Assembly (NCBI GenBank): GCA_900540085.1
Contig: UQEU01000026.1
Location: 1-7,943, forward strand
Origin: an uncultured Eubacteriales bacterium
Lineage (GTDB): Bacteria; Bacillota; Clostridia; Oscillospirales; Acutalibacteraceae
Length of the DNA: 7,943 nt
Reading direction: 5' to 3'
The position numbers and the translations under genes were made by a program. Positions 5,688 through 7,943 of the stretch are shown here, in pieces. Every line of letters begins with the position of its first letter. The stretch's first letter is position 1. The notes beneath the pieces were generated by a model. That model was not told the DNA's origin. It did no database searches and saw only the letters and a program-made list of their open reading frames with translations.

Positions 5688-5711
5688 CCCCGATATAATC
5701 TTATGTCGGGG
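5688..5711. promoter_or_regulatory. Strong hairpin over the 58-aa gene's Shine-Dalgarno; plus-strand terminator shape
   Basis: CCCCGATATA pairs with TATGTCGGGG (10 bp including one G-T pair) around the 4-nt loop ATCT. In the minus-strand mRNA the GGGG of the small gene's GGGGTGA forms the 3' base of the stem, so translation could be masked when the hairpin forms. On the plus strand the same hairpin is followed by TTTTGTTTTTATTT (5712-5725), a textbook intrinsic terminator, but no plus-strand gene ends here. Confidence 0.65.
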
Positions 5712-5723
5712 TTTTGTTTTTAT

Positions 5724-6344
5724 TTATATTTTTTCAACGGTTATTTCAGAAATTTTTTCCAAAACACTTTGTGGCGACACAACCGTGCCTATATCAAAGA
5801 ATTCGTCCATATCGAGAGTGAAGTTGTTTATATATATTTTTGTTTCTTTATATTCAACATCTATATGAATTCTTTGTGCGTCGCTTTTGATTTTTTCTGC
5901 GTCATAATCATTTACATCGTAAAATTTTTGTGCAAGTATTTCATCGTTTTTTATATATTGCAAAACAATGTTTCTGGTTGTTTTTGAAATTGAGATATAC
6001 TGCTCGTCTTTTGAAAGAGCTTGTCCCATAGTTGCCTGAGCGACGGCTTTTCCGACTCCGCTGTGTAAGAAAAATTCGTTTATGAAGATTGATTCAAGTC
6101 TGCTTGTGTCGTCGGGAACGATGATTGCCATAATATACTTTGAAACCCGTTTGCCGTACATTGATTTTATAAAGTTGCAAAATGTACTTTGGTTTTTTGA
6201 AATATCTTTTGCAAACTGATGATAAAAGGGAATATTCGGTTGCTCGTATGCTGTCGGAATATACAGTTCTTTAAAGTTGTCCGTTTCACAGTCTTTAACA
6301 AGTATATTGTTGTTTGTTATAATCATCGGAATAGATTTCGGCAT
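5724..6344 (-). CDS. Hypothetical protein, 206 aa, possibly a degenerate actin-like (MreB/ASKHA-fold) protein
   Basis: Not recognised with confidence. It is soluble-looking, with no signal peptide or membrane segment. The stretch at about 70-110 (YIMAIIVPDDTSRLESIFIN, then FFLHSGVGKAVAQATMGQAL) recalls the MreB block of a 'VP' strand, an E-rich helix, a G-containing turn and a final 'xxMAxAL' element. The start (IPMIITNNNILVKD, 5-18) could be a degenerate first phosphate loop. The DLGT-type loop is missing and the protein is much shorter than MreB (about 340), so ATP binding is doubtful. The ATG at 6344 follows GAGGTGA (6349-6355). It is probably co-transcribed with the 58-codon gene downstream and divergent from the DUF3048 gene. 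That it is a gene is well supported; the fold is a guess. Confidence 0.85.
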   Translation of the reverse strand: MPKSIPMIITNNNILVKDCETDNFKELYIPTAYEQPNIPFYHQFAKDISKNQSTFCNFIKSMYGKRVSKYIMAIIVPDDTSRLESIFINEFFLHSGVGKAVAQATMGQALSKDEQYISISKTTRNIVLQYIKNDEILAQKFYDVNDYDAEKIKSDAQRIHIDVEYKETKIYINNFTLDMDEFFDIGTVVSPQSVLEKISEITVEKI

Positions 6345-6361
6345 AAAATCACCTCGTGTAC

Positions 6362-6390
6362 ATTTTACTATATTTGAAAATTGATTGCAA
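6362..6390 (-). promoter_or_regulatory. Promoter of the 206-aa gene
   Basis: On the minus strand, TTGCAA (6390-6385), a 17-bp spacer and TAAAAT (6367-6362). The predicted start near 6355 gives a very short leader that begins at or just before the ribosome binding site GAGGTGA (6349-6355). Confidence 0.5.
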
Positions 6391-6470
6391 GTAAGTTACA
6401 AGTTGAATATTTTTTTGTAATAAATAGTGCAAAAAAATGTAATATGTGTTAAAATAAATTGAATTAAATG

Positions 6471-6478
6471 TTAAGGGG
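6471..6478 (+). promoter_or_regulatory. Ribosome binding site deciding the DUF3048 gene start
   Basis: TTAAGGGG lies seven bases before ATG 6486. The in-frame ATG at 6468 lies upstream of this site and has no ribosome binding site of its own, so the shorter protein is preferred. Confidence 0.75.
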
Positions 6479-6485
6479 TTTTTTA

Positions 6486-7817
6486 ATGAGCGATAATGAT
6501 AACAAAGAACTTGACGATATATTAAATGAAGTTAAAAATAAAAATTCAAGTGAATATATCAAAGATGATTTAGAAAAAAATGAAGAAAATACATTTGAAA
6601 ATGAAAAAAATGGTTTCGATTTAAAAGAAACCGAGCAGGAAGATGCTCAAAAAAGCATTTTCAATTTTTCTGACAATGAAAGTACGGAAATTGAATACGA
6701 AGAAGACTCACAGGAGGACAAGCACAAGGTGGACGATAAAAAGAAAAAAATTATCATCATTGTTGTTGCCGTTGTTGTTGCATTGGCAGTTGCACTCGGT
6801 GTATATTTCGGCGTGAAAGCAAATAAAAACAAAGAGCCTAAAGAAACTCAACCGTCTGTTTCACAGACAGAGCCGGTTACTGAAAAGAAGATAGTTAATC
6901 CGATTAATGGCGAGGCAGGATTTAACGCAGACGCTGTCGGAAAAAGACCTGTTGCCTGTGTAGTTGAAAACTCATCTACTGCAAGACCACAATGGGGTAT
7001 AACTTCTCCCGATATGATAGTTGAGGGCGAAGTTGAAGGCGGAGAAACAAGAATGCTTTGGTTTTTTGCCGATTATTCATCTTTGCCGAAACAGATTGGA
7101 CCGATGAGAAGTGCAAGACCTTCCTATGTAGAGTTTTCGCAGTTTTTCGACTCGATATTCATTCATTGGGGCGGCAGCCACAGTAAAGACGGATATGTAG
7201 GCGGATACGAAACTATTGAAAACAAGAAAGTTGACCATATAGACGGTATAAGCGGCGGCAAACTTTTCGGCAGAGATAAGTCAAGAAAAGGTGCTGTTGA
7301 ACATACAGGTGTTTTGTACGGCTCCAAACTTGCAGATACTATTAAAAACAAAGATATTCGTACAGAAATAAAAGATGATAAGTTTTCATACTTTTCTTTT
7401 AATGAAACTGAACAGACAGTAGGCTCGACACCTTGCAATAAAATTTCCATAAAAATTTCTTCAAATTGCAGAGAAACAAAAGTTTTGAATTATGATGCAG
7501 AAGAAAAGGTGTATGTTAACACAGAAAGTTATAAAACAAAAGTAAGTTTTAAAAATGTTATTGTCTTAAATGTGCCTACAAAATATATCACCACCTCATA
7601 TAAGGGCGGAAAAGAAACCTATGTGAATTATAATTATTCAGACGGCGGAACAGGTAAATATGCTTCTGACGGAACAGTAACTGATATTAAGTGGGCTAAA
7701 AAAGACGGCAAACTTGTATTGACAGATGTAAACGGAGCAGAACTCAAGATAAACGCAGGAGATATTTATATAGCCCTTGCATCTTCAAACTATAATTCAA
7801 CAATAAGCGTTGAATAA
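6486..7817 (+). CDS. DUF3048 (YerB-like) domain protein with acidic cytoplasmic tail and one membrane anchor
   Basis: 443 residues. Residues 1-84 are very acidic, Asn/Glu/Asp-rich and probably disordered. KKKK (85-88) precedes one hydrophobic segment (89-110, IIIIVVAVVVALAVALGVYF), giving an inside-to-outside anchor. A polar Thr/Pro linker follows. From about 137 the DUF3048 N-domain is clear: NPINGEAG, RPVACVVENSSTARPQWGI (154-172), ADYSSLPKQIGPMRSARPSY (195-214) and HWGGS (227-231). A second domain runs from about 280 to the end, with a TGKYASDGTVTDIKWAKKDG block. YerB of Bacillus is a lipoprotein of unknown function; here there is no lipobox. The biochemical role is unknown. The gene is monocistronic, divergent from the 206-aa gene and followed by a strong terminator. 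Confidence 0.9.
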   Translation: MSDNDNKELDDILNEVKNKNSSEYIKDDLEKNEENTFENEKNGFDLKETEQEDAQKSIFNFSDNESTEIEYEEDSQEDKHKVDDKKKKIIIIVVAVVVALAVALGVYFGVKANKNKEPKETQPSVSQTEPVTEKKIVNPINGEAGFNADAVGKRPVACVVENSSTARPQWGITSPDMIVEGEVEGGETRMLWFFADYSSLPKQIGPMRSARPSYVEFSQFFDSIFIHWGGSHSKDGYVGGYETIENKKVDHIDGISGGKLFGRDKSRKGAVEHTGVLYGSKLADTIKNKDIRTEIKDDKFSYFSFNETEQTVGSTPCNKISIKISSNCRETKVLNYDAEEKVYVNTESYKTKVSFKNVIVLNVPTKYITTSYKGGKETYVNYNYSDGGTGKYASDGTVTDIKWAKKDGKLVLTDVNGAELKINAGDIYIALASSNYNSTISVE

Positions 7818-7853
7818 GAAGATTAACCAACATAAAAAGAAAATAAGTAAAGA

Positions 7854-7893
7854 AAAAACAAGCGACAATCTTTTATGATTGTCGCTTGTTTTT
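7854..7893 (+). terminator. Strong intrinsic terminator after the DUF3048 gene
   Basis: A perfect stem ACAAGCGACAATC/GATTGTCGCTTGT (13 bp, 17 bp counting flanking A-T pairs) around loop TTTTAT, followed by TTTTTATT. The A tract on the left side makes it usable from both strands, so an unseen convergent gene beyond the right edge could share it. The remaining bases to 7943 hold nothing I recognise. Confidence 0.92.
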
Positions 7894-7943
7894 ATTGCAA
7901 GATGAAAATGTATTTTGTAAGTAAAAGTAATTGATAATAGTTT

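Noticed and set aside
5616..5987. Plus-strand open frame of 123 codons rich in Phe, Tyr and Ile
   Set aside because: It is the complement of the 206-aa and 58-aa genes; the hydrophobic composition is that of AT-rich antisense DNA and it spans a terminator.
6409..6438. ATTTTTTTG-N12-CAAAAAAAT inverted repeat in the divergent 206-aa/DUF3048 gap
   Set aside because: Homopolymer arms are common in AT-rich promoters; it may bend DNA, but nothing supports a specific site.
1..7943. CRISPR array, insertion sequence, prophage, tRNA or toxin-antitoxin module
   Set aside because: No spaced direct repeats, transposase or integrase motifs, tRNA cloverleaf or recognisable toxin-antitoxin pair were seen.

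Overview
This window looks like ordinary chromosome from a low-GC, anaerobic, Gram-positive bacterium of the Clostridia type. The evidence is the AT-rich base composition, strong GGAGG/GAGGTGA-type ribosome binding sites, an oxygen-sensitive class III ribonucleotide reductase (NrdD), lipoprotein-type PstS, and a DUF3048/YerB-like protein. No mobile element, CRISPR array, tRNA or rRNA is visible.

Left part (1-1941): the N-terminal 379 codons of nrdD lie on the minus strand and run off the window edge. A short Crp/Fnr-family regulator is divergent to it on the plus strand. The roughly 200-bp intergenic region holds two perfect, related inverted repeats (18 bp and 16 bp). The 16-bp one overlaps the -35 box of the regulator and also sits at about -41.5 from an extended -10 that could serve nrdD. 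This suggests an autoregulated switch controlling anaerobic dNTP synthesis.

Centre (1949-5279, minus strand): a compact pstS-pstC-pstA-pstB high-affinity phosphate ABC transporter operon. All junctions overlap by 4 or 8 nt. PstS is the most unusual gene: its two conserved sequence halves are in swapped order (a circular permutation of the classical PstS sequence), although it appears complete, with a lipobox. phoU is absent where it usually follows pstB. Instead, pstB converges on the regulator gene with only 7 bp between the stop codons and no visible terminator. The pstS leader carries a perfect 9-bp hairpin.

Right-centre (5390-6344, minus strand): a probable two-gene operon of unknown function. 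A 206-codon gene has a middle segment faintly like actin/MreB-fold proteins. It is followed by a 58-codon gene (5504-5680) encoding a small Lys-rich then acidic protein. A strong hairpin between them encloses part of the small gene's Shine-Dalgarno sequence. The same hairpin forms a textbook intrinsic terminator on the opposite strand, where there is no annotated gene to terminate. A minus-strand terminator closes the pair before the pst promoter region.

Right part (6486-7943, plus strand): a DUF3048 (YerB-like) protein with a long acidic cytoplasmic tail and one membrane anchor, followed by a strong, probably bidirectional, intrinsic terminator. The strongest leads for novelty are the permuted PstS, the operator architecture around the Crp/Fnr gene, and the hairpin plus small-protein module at 5504-6344.
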